From Nocardia panacis (GTDB lineage Bacteria > Actinomycetota > Actinomycetes > Mycobacteriales > Mycobacteriaceae): a stretch of DNA of 64,000 bases. The notes beneath the pieces were generated by a model. That model did not search any database and was not told the DNA's origin. It saw nothing but the letters and a program-made list of their open reading frames with translations. The stretch covers positions 62,001 to 126,000 of the forward strand of contig NZ_QZFU01000014.1 in assembly GCF_003598715.1 (NCBI RefSeq). Direction: 5' to 3'. The first letter of the stretch is position 1; every line of letters begins with the position of its first letter. Below, piece by piece: positions 48,159-55,518 of this stretch. The position numbers and the translations under genes were made by a program.

Positions 48159-49213
48159 GTGAGTTTACGGTTCCATACGGTATTGGTGGCCAACCGGGGT
48201 GAAATCGCCTGCCGGATCCTGCGTTCGGCACGCACGTTCGGATTGAAGACGGTGGCGGTGTACTCGGCGGCCGATATCGGCGCGCCGCATGTCGAAATGG
48301 CCGATGCCGCCGTATATTTGGGTCCCGGTCCGGCGGCCGAATCCTATCTGTGCGCGGACCGGGTCGTCGAGGCCGCGTTGGCCTCGGGTGCGGGCGCGAT
48401 CCATCCCGGATACGGATTCCTCTCCGAGAACGCCGAATTCGCGGCGGCGGCGGGTGCGCGATCATCCGCGCGGCGGGCGCGGCCTCCGGATCAGACCTCG
48501 CCGCGGACCTTTCGATGCGGGCCGCCGTCCGCACCGTGGCGAAGAGTCTGCTCGGCGGCTATGCCGCGCTGCTGCTGCCGACCACCACCGAACATCCGAG
48601 CATCGCCGGGGTGGCGGCGGAGCCCATTGCCGTCAACCGCCGGATGGGGACCTTCACCAACTTCTGCAATCTGCTGGATATGGCGGCCATCGCCATACCG
48701 GGCGCGCCCAGCGCGACGGGTGCGCCGTTCGGCGTCATGGTGGTGGCGCCCGCTTTCGCCGATCAGGTCGCCGTCGATATCGCGGCCCGACTCGTCGGGG
48801 TCGATGCTCCCGTATTCGTCTGCGGCGGACTGGATTTGGCGGTCTTCGGGGCGCATCTGCGCGGGCAGCCGCTGCATTGGCAGCTGGCGGAATTGGGAGC
48901 GCGTTTCGCGGGCGCGATCACCACCACCGACGCCTACCGACTCGTCGCCTTGGCGACTGAGCCACCGAAACCCGGTCTGGTGCACCATGGTTCGGGCCTC
49001 GGAGCGGAGATACGCGGCGAACTGTTCCGCGTGTCGGCGGCCGGGCTCGGCCGATTCCTGGCCGCGCTGCCCGCGCCGATGGCGCTGACCCGCGTCGAAT
49101 TGTCCGACGGGCGGCAGGTCGTCGGCTTCACCTGCACCCACGCAGCGACACAGGCGGCCAAGGACATCACCAAATTCGGTTGTTGGACAGATTATTTGGA
49201 AACTCTCGAATAG
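48159..49213 (+). pseudogene. Urea amidolyase remnant: urea carboxylase start fused out of frame to allophanate hydrolase end
   Basis: From the GTG at 48159 the frame encodes the first 100 residues of a biotin carboxylase ([19 protein letters not shown], then [19 protein letters not shown]). At about 48450 homology moves to another frame and another protein: [36 protein letters not shown] and the C-terminal domain to 49213, which match the end of allophanate hydrolase (AtzF). Roughly 4-5 kb of the two-gene urea-degradation operon, all biotin-carrier and amidase-catalytic parts included, has been lost. The fusion cannot make either enzyme. Confidence 0.85.
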
Positions 49214-49220
49214 AAGTCGA

Positions 49221-49253
49221 CCGGACCGGATCACCCAGCACGATCCGGTCCGG
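49221..49253. terminator. Terminator after the urea amidolyase remnant
   Basis: Perfect 12-base stem CCGGACCGGATC/GATCCGGTCCGG (49221-49232 with 49242-49253), nine-base loop; it lies seven bases after the remnant's stop codon. Confidence 0.75.
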
Positions 49254-49406
49254 CCGACATGTACACCGCGATGTGGGGACCTACGCACAGCACCGAATGG
49301 TTACCTTCGGCAGGCGCGAATGCGGACGCCGAGGCGAATTCGACTCCCGATGGACGGATGAGACCCCCGTATGCCGGAGCCCGTGTCGCCGCGGCCGTTT
49401 TGCTGC

Positions 49407-49547
49407 TCAGCTCCCGGAAGAGCCAGACGTGGTGTTGCCGTAAGAGCTGCCATCCCGGCCGGTCACCCCTCGTGGACCGGCCAGGGCGGCGTCACCCCCG
49501 AACCCGGTCTGCCACCCCTCGTAGACAGACCGCGTCCGGTTCCCCAC
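49407..49547 (-). CDS. Candidate 46-residue Gly/Ser-rich small protein
   Basis: Minus-strand frame from a GTG (49547), about 80 percent G or C at third positions. The peptide has an aromatic N-terminal half (SVYEGWQTGFGGD) and a tail rich in Gly, Ser and Thr (GRDGSSYGNTTSGSSGS). It is in the same frame as, and 15 bases after, the stop of the small ORF at 49563-49628. Two hairpins with identical loop sequence lie within it. It could be real, one half of a gene split by a TGA, or structured RNA read by chance. Confidence 0.35.
   Translation of the reverse strand: MGNRTRSVYEGWQTGFGGDAALAGPRGVTGRDGSSYGNTTSGSSGS
49457..49532 (-). other. Two hairpins with the same loop sequence
   Basis: Stems GGCCGGTC/GACCGGCC (49457-49464 with 49475-49482) and CGGTCTG/CAGACCG (49505-49511 with 49526-49532). 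Both expose, on the minus strand, the loop ACGAGGGGTG, which contains a ribosome-site-like GAGGGG next to GTG. A repeated loop on unrelated stems suggests a selected RNA element. Confidence 0.45.
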
Positions 49548-49562
49548 CCCCGGTGGTTGGAC

Positions 49563-49628
49563 TCAGTAGGCGCCACACCCCGTCGCGGTGACGGTGCGGG
49601 CGAGGTCGGTGTTCGGCATGCCGATCAT
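49563..49628 (-). CDS. 21-residue peptide ORF with strong ribosome site
   Basis: ATG at 49628 preceded by GGGAAGGAGG, the best ribosome site in the vicinity. The peptide is MIGMPNTDLARTVTATGCGAY, split here only by its stop at 49563-49565. One Cys near the C-terminus recalls actinobacterial leader peptides or small modified-peptide precursors, but nothing proves either. The upstream minus-strand leader carries a hairpin at about 49662-49698. Confidence 0.4.
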   Translation of the reverse strand: MIGMPNTDLARTVTATGCGAY

Positions 49629-49867
49629 CGGGTTTGCCTCCTTCCCTGGTCCTACGGACTTACCGGAGCGCGGCTTTCCGAGTGGATCGCCGCTCCTCAT
49701 GGTTCAAACAATGCCGCCGGAGGCTTGCTACCCCCTTAAAAAGACCTTGTATAGACAAAGGCGCAGGCTAGCGGGGTTCAAGATCGAAAACTGGGGGTTG
49801 GCAACACGCGCGTCGAGGATTCGCGCGATGATGGTGGCAAGTGCGCCACGAAGATTGGGAGGCAGCG

Positions 49868-49927
49868 ATGGAGACGGTGGTCGTCTGGGTGCTGGCCTGC
49901 CTGCTGTACTGGTGGGGCCTGCTCTGA
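49868..49927 (+). CDS. 19-residue hydrophobic peptide ORF
   Basis: METVVVWVLACLLYWWGLL follows a GGGAGG site six bases upstream and is a single membrane-spanning-like segment. It resembles in size the tiny hydrophobic subunits of membrane complexes (KdpF type), but no partner gene is nearby. The rest of 49629-49867 shows only hairpins and no longer gene. Confidence 0.4.
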   Translation: METVVVWVLACLLYWWGLL

Positions 49928-49958
49928 GCCCCTTCTCGGCGGTAGCACGCGGCCGGGA

Positions 49959-49981
49959 ACCCGCGCGTCGGGAGCGCGGGT
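49959..49981. terminator. Hairpin between peptide ORF and beta-lactamase remnant
   Basis: Stem ACCCGCG/CGCGGGT (49959-49965 with 49975-49981), nine-base loop, seven bases beyond the end of the minus-strand beta-lactamase remnant. Confidence 0.55.
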
Positions 49982-49987
49982 CGAAGT

Positions 49988-50560
49988 TCAGCGCAGGCCG
50001 TCGAGAACGAGCCTGGTGACCTCGGGGAACAGCGTTTCGTCTGCCGCGCCGTTCTCACCGTTCCCGCACGCCTGAATGGCGATCACCAGCGGAGCGTGAC
50101 CATTCGCGGGCCAGGTGATGGCCGCATCGTTCACGCAGCCGTAGTTGCCGCCCGTGCCGGTCTTATCGGCGGTGATCCAGTCCGAGGGCAATCCGGCCCG
50201 AATACGACTGTCTCCCGTCTTGGCCTCCCGCATCCACTGAATCAACTGAACGCGCTCCGGTGTGCCGAGCACGGCGCCCAGGGTGACGGCGCGATAGTCG
50301 GCGGCCAGACCGGCGGGGGTGGTGGTGTTGCGGTCGTCGCCGGGCCGAAAGGCACCGAGGGCGGGCTCGTTGTCGTCGAGCCGGGCCGCCTGATCGCCGA
50401 GCGAGCGCAGGAATGCGGTGAACCGCTGCGGGCCGCCCAGTTCGCGCAGCAGCAGATTGCCTGCCGCGTTGTCGCTACGGGTGACCGCGGCCGCCGCGAT
50501 CTCCAACAGGGTCATGGTCTGGCCCACCTTGGCCTCGGTGATAGGCGATCCGCCGAGTAT
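49988..50560 (-). pseudogene. 5'-truncated class A beta-lactamase
   Basis: The frame carries the second two-thirds of a class A beta-lactamase: GGSPITEAKVGQTMTLLE, the SDN motif in VTRSDNAAGN, the omega-loop Glu in NEPALGAF, and the KTG motif in ADKTGTGGNYG. The N-terminal part with the signal peptide and the catalytic SxxK serine is absent; homology stops at about 50560 and the katA terminator begins 68 bases beyond. In the omega loop the usual EPxLN is EPALG (Asn170 to Gly). It cannot be an active penicillinase as it stands. Confidence 0.82.
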
Positions 50561-50627
50561 GGGACAACGCCGCGACGGTCGCGCGGCGGGCGAACCTCGA
50601 ATAATCCACGGCCCCACAATGCCACGC

Positions 50628-50659
50628 AGGGAGGTGACTGCCGCCACAGTCACCTCCCT
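50628..50659 (-). terminator. Terminator of katA
   Basis: Perfect 13-base stem (50628-50640 with 50647-50659), six-base loop, 20 bases after the katA stop. Confidence 0.8.
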
Positions 50660-50679
50660 ACCCGACCGGCGGCAGGAGC

Positions 50680-52146
50680 TCAGCCCTTGCCGTTGAGTCC
50701 GGCCCGGACACCCTCCTCGACTCGCTTGCCGAGTTCGGCATCCACGTTCTTCCAGTACTCGAAGACCCGGCTCAGCACCGGTTCGCGCACACCACCGAGC
50801 ACATGCCCAACGATATTGCCCACCAGGCGATCCCGCTGCGCGGCGCTGAACACCTCGCGGACCAGGGTGCCCGCCTGGCCGAAATCGTCGTCCTCGGCGT
50901 GCTGCAGGTAGCCCGCGCGCACCATGGTGGGATCGAACTCCCAAATACCGCCGTCACCGGCCAATTCCGGATCGGCGTGCGGGCCGCCGAACGAATTGGG
51001 CGCGTACACCGGCACATTCGGATCGTTGTAGTCGTAGCGCATCGGCCCCTCCTTGGAATAGGAGTTCACCTCGGCCGCCTTGGCCCGATTGGGCGGCAGT
51101 TGCACGTAATTGGTGCCGATGCGGTAGCGATGCGCGTCGGCGTAGGCGAACACCCGGCCGAGCAGCATCTTGTCGGGCGAGAAACCAATGCCGGGAACAA
51201 TATTCGACGGTTCGAAGGCGGCCTGCTCGATCTCGACGAAGTAGTTGCCCGGATTGCGGTTGAGCGTCCACTTGCCGACCTCGATCAGCGGGTAATCCCG
51301 ATGCGACCACACCTTCGTCAGATCGAACGGGTTGAACCGGTAGCCCGCGGCCTCGGCGACCGGCATGATCTGCACGTACACGGTCCAGCTCGGGAATTCG
51401 CCGCGCTCGATGGCCTCCCACAGGTCGCGACGGTGATGGTCGCCATCGGCACCCGCCAGTCGATCGGCCTCGGCCTGAGTCAGGAAGTCATTGCCCTGAT
51501 CGGTCTTGAAATGGTATTTGACCCAGAAGCGCTCACCCTCGGCATTGATCCACTGATAGGTGTGCGAACCGTAGCCGTTCATGTGGCGGTAGGTCTTCGG
51601 GATACCGCGATCACCCATCAACCAGGTGACCTGGTGCGCGGTCTCCGGGCGCAGGGTCCAGAAATCCCACTGCATATTGTTGTCGCGCAGACCGCTGCCC
51701 GGCAGCCGCTTCTGCGAGCGGATGAAGTCCGGGAATTTGATGGCGTCGCGAATGAAGAAGACGGGCGTGTTATTGCCCACCAGATCGTAATTGCCGTCCG
51801 GAGTGTAGAACTTCACCGCGAAACCGCGCGGATCGCGCCAGGTGTCCGGACTGCCCTGCTCACCGGCCACGGTGGAGAAGCGCACCAGCGATTCGGTGCG
51901 CGCGCCCGGCTGGAACAGCTTGGCCTTGGTGTAGGCGCTCACATCATGGGTGACCACCAGTTCGCCGAAGGCGCCCGCGCCCTTGGCGTGCACGATGCGC
52001 TCCGGCACCCGCTCCCGATTGAACTGGGCGAGCTTCTCGATGAGGTAGTGGTCGTGCAGCAGGACCGGGCCCTGCGTGCCCGCGGTGAGCGATTCGTCGT
52101 CACTGGGCACGGGGGTGCCGGTATTGGTGGTGGTCGGCTTGGTCAT
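50680..52146 (-). CDS. katA: Monofunctional heme catalase
   Basis: 488 residues, small-subunit clade catalase converting hydrogen peroxide to water and oxygen. Distal His is in [11 protein letters not shown] (about residue 54), Asn in [17 protein letters not shown], and the proximal heme-ligand Tyr in [17 protein letters not shown] (about 335). The ATG has a GGAGG site seven bases upstream. It is the second gene of a furA-katA operon, so expression should be derepressed by peroxide. Confidence 0.97.
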   Translation of the reverse strand: MTKPTTTNTGTPVPSDDESLTAGTQGPVLLHDHYLIEKLAQFNRERVPERIVHAKGAGAFGELVVTHDVSAYTKAKLFQPGARTESLVRFSTVAGEQGSPDTWRDPRGFAVKFYTPDGNYDLVGNNTPVFFIRDAIKFPDFIRSQKRLPGSGLRDNNMQWDFWTLRPETAHQVTWLMGDRGIPKTYRHMNGYGSHTYQWINAEGERFWVKYHFKTDQGNDFLTQAEADRLAGADGDHHRRDLWEAIERGEFPSWTVYVQIMPVAEAAGYRFNPFDLTKVWSHRDYPLIEVGKWTLNRNPGNYFVEIEQAAFEPSNIVPGIGFSPDKMLLGRVFAYADAHRYRIGTNYVQLPPNRAKAAEVNSYSKEGPMRYDYNDPNVPVYAPNSFGGPHADPELAGDGGIWEFDPTMVRAGYLQHAEDDDFGQAGTLVREVFSAAQRDRLVGNIVGHVLGGVREPVLSRVFEYWKNVDAELGKRVEEGVRAGLNGKG

Positions 52147-52200
52147 GCGCGAGCCTCCTTCGATAGGCAGCGATGCGCCGGGCTGGGCTGTGGCCCGGCG

Positions 52201-52668
52201 CTAGGGTGAATTGCTTTCCCGCGCAAGGACTTCGCGGTCCTCGTCGCGGGCGCGGCAATTCGGGCACAGACCCCAGAAGACGACCTCGGCCTCATCGATG
52301 ACGTAGCCGTGATCGTCGACGGGATCCAGGCACGGGGCCGCGCCGACAGCGCAGTCGATATCCACGACCGCGTCGCAGCCGCGACACACCAGATGGTGGT
52401 GGTTGTCGCCGGTGCGGGTCTCATAGCGCGCCGGTGAGCCCGCGGGCTCGATACGACGCAGGATGCCCGCACGCACGCAGGCGTGCAGCACGTCGTAGAC
52501 GGCCTGCGTGGAAACCGAACCCAGCGCCGCCCGCGCGGCCGCGGCCACGCTGTCGGCATCCGCGTGCGGAGTGCGCGCCACCGCGTCCAGCACCGCGAGC
52601 CGGGGTGCGGTGACCCGCAACCCGGCCGTCCGCAACCACTCGCGGGGATCGGCGCTTCCGGTGTGCAT
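52201..52668 (-). CDS. furA: Fur family peroxide-sensing repressor (FurA/CatR type)
   Basis: 155 residues: winged helix ([37 protein letters not shown]) and a metal-binding dimer domain with [18 protein letters not shown] and a second CxxC in LCPNCRA. It precedes katA by 54 bases in one operon. Immediately upstream are two tandem operator copies resembling the known mycobacterial FurA box, so it is probably autoregulated and senses peroxide through metal-catalysed oxidation. Confidence 0.93.
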   Translation of the reverse strand: MHTGSADPREWLRTAGLRVTAPRLAVLDAVARTPHADADSVAAAARAALGSVSTQAVYDVLHACVRAGILRRIEPAGSPARYETRTGDNHHHLVCRGCDAVVDIDCAVGAAPCLDPVDDHGYVIDEAEVVFWGLCPNCRARDEDREVLARESNSP

Positions 52669-52688
52669 ACCTAGACCCTGCCCGCTTA

Positions 52689-52728
52689 TCTGGAATTAGT
52701 CAAGAAAATAATCTGGAACTTGTCCAGA
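52689..52728 (-). promoter_or_regulatory. Tandem FurA/CatR operators
   Basis: Two 17-base sites on the minus strand, TCTGGACAAGTTCCAGA (52712-52728) and TCTTGACTAATTCCAGA (52689-52705), identical at 14 of 17 positions and 23 bases apart, about two helical turns. The second closely resembles the FurA box of the M. tuberculosis furA-katG promoter and contains a TTGACT -35-like element. Confidence 0.82.
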
Positions 52729-52754
52729 GAAGGGCGGGCACCCTCCAGGGTGGG

Positions 52755-54122
52755 TCAGCGGGACTTCCTGGTGCGCAGGTACTTGGCCAACTCGTCATAC
52801 GCACCATCGCCATTGGCGAATTCCACTACGTTGCGGGCGGATTCGAACCACGCACCCGCCGTCGGGCGGATCTCCGAGAGCGCCGACCCGATATCGGCCA
52901 TCGTGATCGGTCGGACCGCGCCCGTGCGCAGCGCATCGGCCATGGCGAGTTGAGTCGCGGTGGTGCAGACATGGGCCAGGTCCGCACCGGAGAAGCCGTC
53001 GGTGCGCGCGACAATGACCGACAGGTCGATACCCGCGATCGGACGCTCACGCAGGTGATGGCGCAGGATCGCGGCCCGCGCCTCCGGATCGGGCAGGCCG
53101 ACCAGAATCATGCGGTCGAAGCGACCGGGGCGGCGCAGCGCGACATCGAGATCCCAGGGATGGTTCGTCGCACCCAGAATGTAGACGCCGTCATTGCTGC
53201 GCGTCGCCGAATCCATCTCATGGAGCAGCTGATTGACCACGGTGCGCATCAACGAGTTACCCGCCATCTGACTGCGCTTGAAGCCGAGAGCGTCGACCTC
53301 GTCCAGGAACAGCACGCAGGGGGCGTTGCGGCGGGCCAGTTCGAAGATCTGGTGCACATTTCGCTCACTGGCGCCGTGATAGACATCGAGGACATCGGAG
53401 ATCTCGATCGGATAGAAGTTCGCACCGATCTCCCCCGCCACCGCGCGAGCGACGAAGGTTTTCCCGCAGCCCGGCGGGCCGTACAGCAGCAGACCGCCGC
53501 GCGCCGAGGTGCCGAATGCCTTGGCCAGCTCCGGATTTCGCATCGGACCCAGCAGGGTCAGCGCCAACTGCCGCTTCACCTCGACCATGCCGCCCACCTG
53601 GGCCAGCGCGATATCGGGTCTGCTCACCACATCGACATCGTCCTCGGCGACAAAGTCCGCAGGCGCGCGATCGTCGACAAAGGCGGGAGCGATGATATCG
53701 CCGACCTGGTCTTCCGCGGCGGCCCAATCATATTCGGGTGCGGTCGATTTCGGCACATCGGACGAATCCGGTTGCCGCACCGGCTCGATCGGCCGACTCT
53801 GCGGCGCATCCCGCCGCACCGAGTCATCGGACACATTCGTGCCGGAAGCCGGCAGCGGCGCGCCACCATCTCCGCTGGACGAATCCGACCGCGCAACCCG
53901 ATTCGTCGGCGCGGCCGCGAGCGCGGCGGTGCATTCCTGCAACAATTCGACCGCGCGCGGGTTGCCCGGATCCTGCGTGAGCACCGCCCCACAGTGCGAC
54001 AGCGCATCGGCGTACCGGCCGCGTTCGGCGAGCAACTCGATCACCCGCACCCGCAGCGCCACCACCTCCGGGCTGCGCCCCAGCGCGGCGAGCATTTCGG
54101 TGAGAACCGGATCGTCGGACAT
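52755..54122 (-). CDS. TPR-AAA ATPase
   Basis: 455 residues. The N-terminal 75 residues look like a TPR-type helical hairpin pair (VIELLAERGRYADALSHCGA); a disordered, acidic/Ser-rich linker follows to about 190; then one AAA domain of the 26S/FtsH-like class with Walker A GPPGCGKT, Walker B VLFLDEVDAL, sensor ATNHP and arginine finger LRRPGRFDR, plus a helical lid. It could unfold or remodel a protein; no protease domain or partner gene is adjacent. The ATG follows GGGGAGGGA. Confidence 0.87.
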   Translation of the reverse strand: MSDDPVLTEMLAALGRSPEVVALRVRVIELLAERGRYADALSHCGAVLTQDPGNPRAVELLQECTAALAAAPTNRVARSDSSSGDGGAPLPASGTNVSDDSVRRDAPQSRPIEPVRQPDSSDVPKSTAPEYDWAAAEDQVGDIIAPAFVDDRAPADFVAEDDVDVVSRPDIALAQVGGMVEVKRQLALTLLGPMRNPELAKAFGTSARGGLLLYGPPGCGKTFVARAVAGEIGANFYPIEISDVLDVYHGASERNVHQIFELARRNAPCVLFLDEVDALGFKRSQMAGNSLMRTVVNQLLHEMDSATRSNDGVYILGATNHPWDLDVALRRPGRFDRMILVGLPDPEARAAILRHHLRERPIAGIDLSVIVARTDGFSGADLAHVCTTATQLAMADALRTGAVRPITMADIGSALSEIRPTAGAWFESARNVVEFANGDGAYDELAKYLRTRKSR

Positions 54123-54466
54123 CACGTCCCTCCCCTGAAATCGTGCCTGAGCGGGTCGAGTGTAGTAGCTCACGCCCGAATCCCCCGAATTGCCCAGATC
54201 ACTTCTTCCCTCCGGAATACCTTCCCCCCGCGCCTCGTTGCACACCCTGTCGGCGTCCGGACAGCCCCGGGCCGCACCCTTTGTCGCTACGAGCGACCAC
54301 CCGCCGAGAGGCGCTTGTGGGACGCCGACTCGCCTCGCGCACGCCGCCAGGTAACCCCATCTGGCGGCGCGCGCGTCGACATGCTTCGCCTGCGGCGTGC
54401 AACCGGAACATTCGGGTCGCGACACCGTTCATGTTCTCTTCATCGGCACTGCCATACGGTGAGGAA
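54123..54466. other. Divergent gap with part of a dispersed repeat
   Basis: No gene is visible. Bases 54300-54330 (GAGAGGCGCTTGTGGGACG) are repeated with changes at 55383-55403 (GCGAGGCGCCTGTGGGACTG), each followed by CG-rich alternating sequence, which suggests a small dispersed repeat. A TACGGT box (54455-54460) lies six bases before the next start codon. Confidence 0.45.
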
Positions 54467-55009
54467 ATGACAGTCACCGGACACGACACCGTGATCTACC
54501 GTGCGGCACGACCCGAGGACGCGGCGGCGATGAACGCCATCGACGACTCGTTCAGCACGAACATGGTGTTGACGGTGACCAGCACCGACAGTGGGTTCGT
54601 TCTCAGCGAGACACGGATAGATCCGCCGGTGCGCAAAAAATTCCCCGACGACGGGCAGTCCAGGGACGAGGATCCGGGCGACACGATGGTCGCGGTGGCG
54701 GACCGGCAGGTGTGCGGGTTCGTCACCACCGAATACGAGGCGTGGAATAGACGGCTGACCATCGTGGAAATCCGTGTGGCACCGACACATCGAGGTCGCG
54801 GCATCGGCCACGCGCTACTGGACCAGGTCATGCGACGCGCCCGCGAACTCGGAGCCGGACACGTCTGGCTGGAAGTCACCAACGTCAACGTCCCGGCCAT
54901 TCGCCTGTATCGCAAGGCCGGATTCGCCTTCTGCGGACTCGACACCTCGCTCTACACGACCACGGAATCAGCCGGCGAGACAGCCCTGTTCATGAGCCGA
55001 TCCTGCTGA
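54467..55009 (+). CDS. Streptothricin acetyltransferase-like GNAT protein
   Basis: 180 residues. The pattern ETRIDPPVRKKFPDD, then NRRLTIVEIRVAPTHRGRG, then WLEVTNVNVPAIRLYRKAGF and CGLDTSLYTT follows streptothricin acetyltransferases (Sat/Stat), which inactivate streptothricin by acetylating its beta-lysine. It could confer streptothricin resistance or modify a related molecule. The start ATG has both a GAGGAA site and a -10-like TACGGT box. Confidence 0.87.
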   Translation: MTVTGHDTVIYRAARPEDAAAMNAIDDSFSTNMVLTVTSTDSGFVLSETRIDPPVRKKFPDDGQSRDEDPGDTMVAVADRQVCGFVTTEYEAWNRRLTIVEIRVAPTHRGRGIGHALLDQVMRRARELGAGHVWLEVTNVNVPAIRLYRKAGFAFCGLDTSLYTTTESAGETALFMSRSC

Positions 55010-55023
55010 TCCCAGAACCAACG

Positions 55024-55245
55024 GTGGAAACCGGCACAGTGTGGCGTTGGAAGCCACGCAACGGCACCGGCGTGATCAAGCTCGATGACGCCGACGGCAC
55101 GCTCGTGTGGTTCCACCTGTCGGACGCTCGCGGGGATCTCGACATCGTCACGATCGCCGAAGGGCTGCCGGTCGAAGTCGAAGTCGAGCCGATTCCGCGG
55201 GGGGAATGCACATGTCGCGCAAAGTCGGTGCACTGCAGAAGCTGA
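55024..55245 (+). CDS. Cold-shock-domain-like small protein
   Basis: 73 residues from a GTG at 55024. VWRWKPRNGTGVIKLDDADG, then LVWFHLSDARGDLDI and EGLPVEVEVEPI read as the five-strand beta-barrel of a cold-shock (S1-like) domain, with divergent RNA-binding positions and a Cys-rich tail (CTCRAKSVHC). It is closely spaced behind the acetyltransferase gene. A nucleic-acid-binding role is inferred from the fold only. Confidence 0.65.
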   Translation: METGTVWRWKPRNGTGVIKLDDADGTLVWFHLSDARGDLDIVTIAEGLPVEVEVEPIPRGECTCRAKSVHCRS

Positions 55246-55508
55246 TATGCGCCGCCATTGCGGCTGCCGCGGGTATCCTCGCCGCCGCAGGTTCGGCGAA
55301 CGCCGTCCCCCGGTCACGCCGATTTCCAAATGGTGTTCACGATGCATTCGAGCTGAACACTCCGATGCTGCGCACACCCGCGAGGCGCCTGTGGGACTGC
55401 GAGGGCGAGCGCGAACGTCGTCACGCCGGCGACGCGCAGGCAGGCGGCACACCGGTGTGTGCTGGCAGACTGTGGAATCTGCGGGGTGTGGCGCCTGCAT
55501 CGGGTTAG
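55212..55508 (+). CDS. Possible small secreted protein
   Basis: 98 residues from an ATG (55212) six bases after GGGGGA. The N-terminus is a convincing signal peptide (MSRKVGALQKLICAAIAAAA, cleavage near GSANA-VP). The mature part has two Cys but no recognisable domain and partly coincides with the dispersed repeat at 55383, so it may have been disrupted. It overlaps the cold-shock-like gene by 34 bases. Confidence 0.45.
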   Translation: MSRKVGALQKLICAAIAAAAGILAAAGSANAVPRSRRFPNGVHDAFELNTPMLRTPARRLWDCEGERERRHAGDAQAGGTPVCAGRLWNLRGVAPASG

Positions 55509-55518
55509 CCTGTGGCGC

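Noticed and set aside
49435..49590. c-di-AMP (ydaO-type) riboswitch on the minus strand
   Set aside because: Blocks such as GGGGAACC and GGGGTGACGCC are in the right order, but the closing P1 stem is absent and no minus-strand target gene follows; kept only as an observation.
49259..49591. Plus-strand frame of 110 codons after the urea remnant
   Set aside because: Starts beside the terminator hairpin, composition Arg/Pro/Ser-rich, no ribosome site, and lies antisense to a better-supported minus-strand small ORF.
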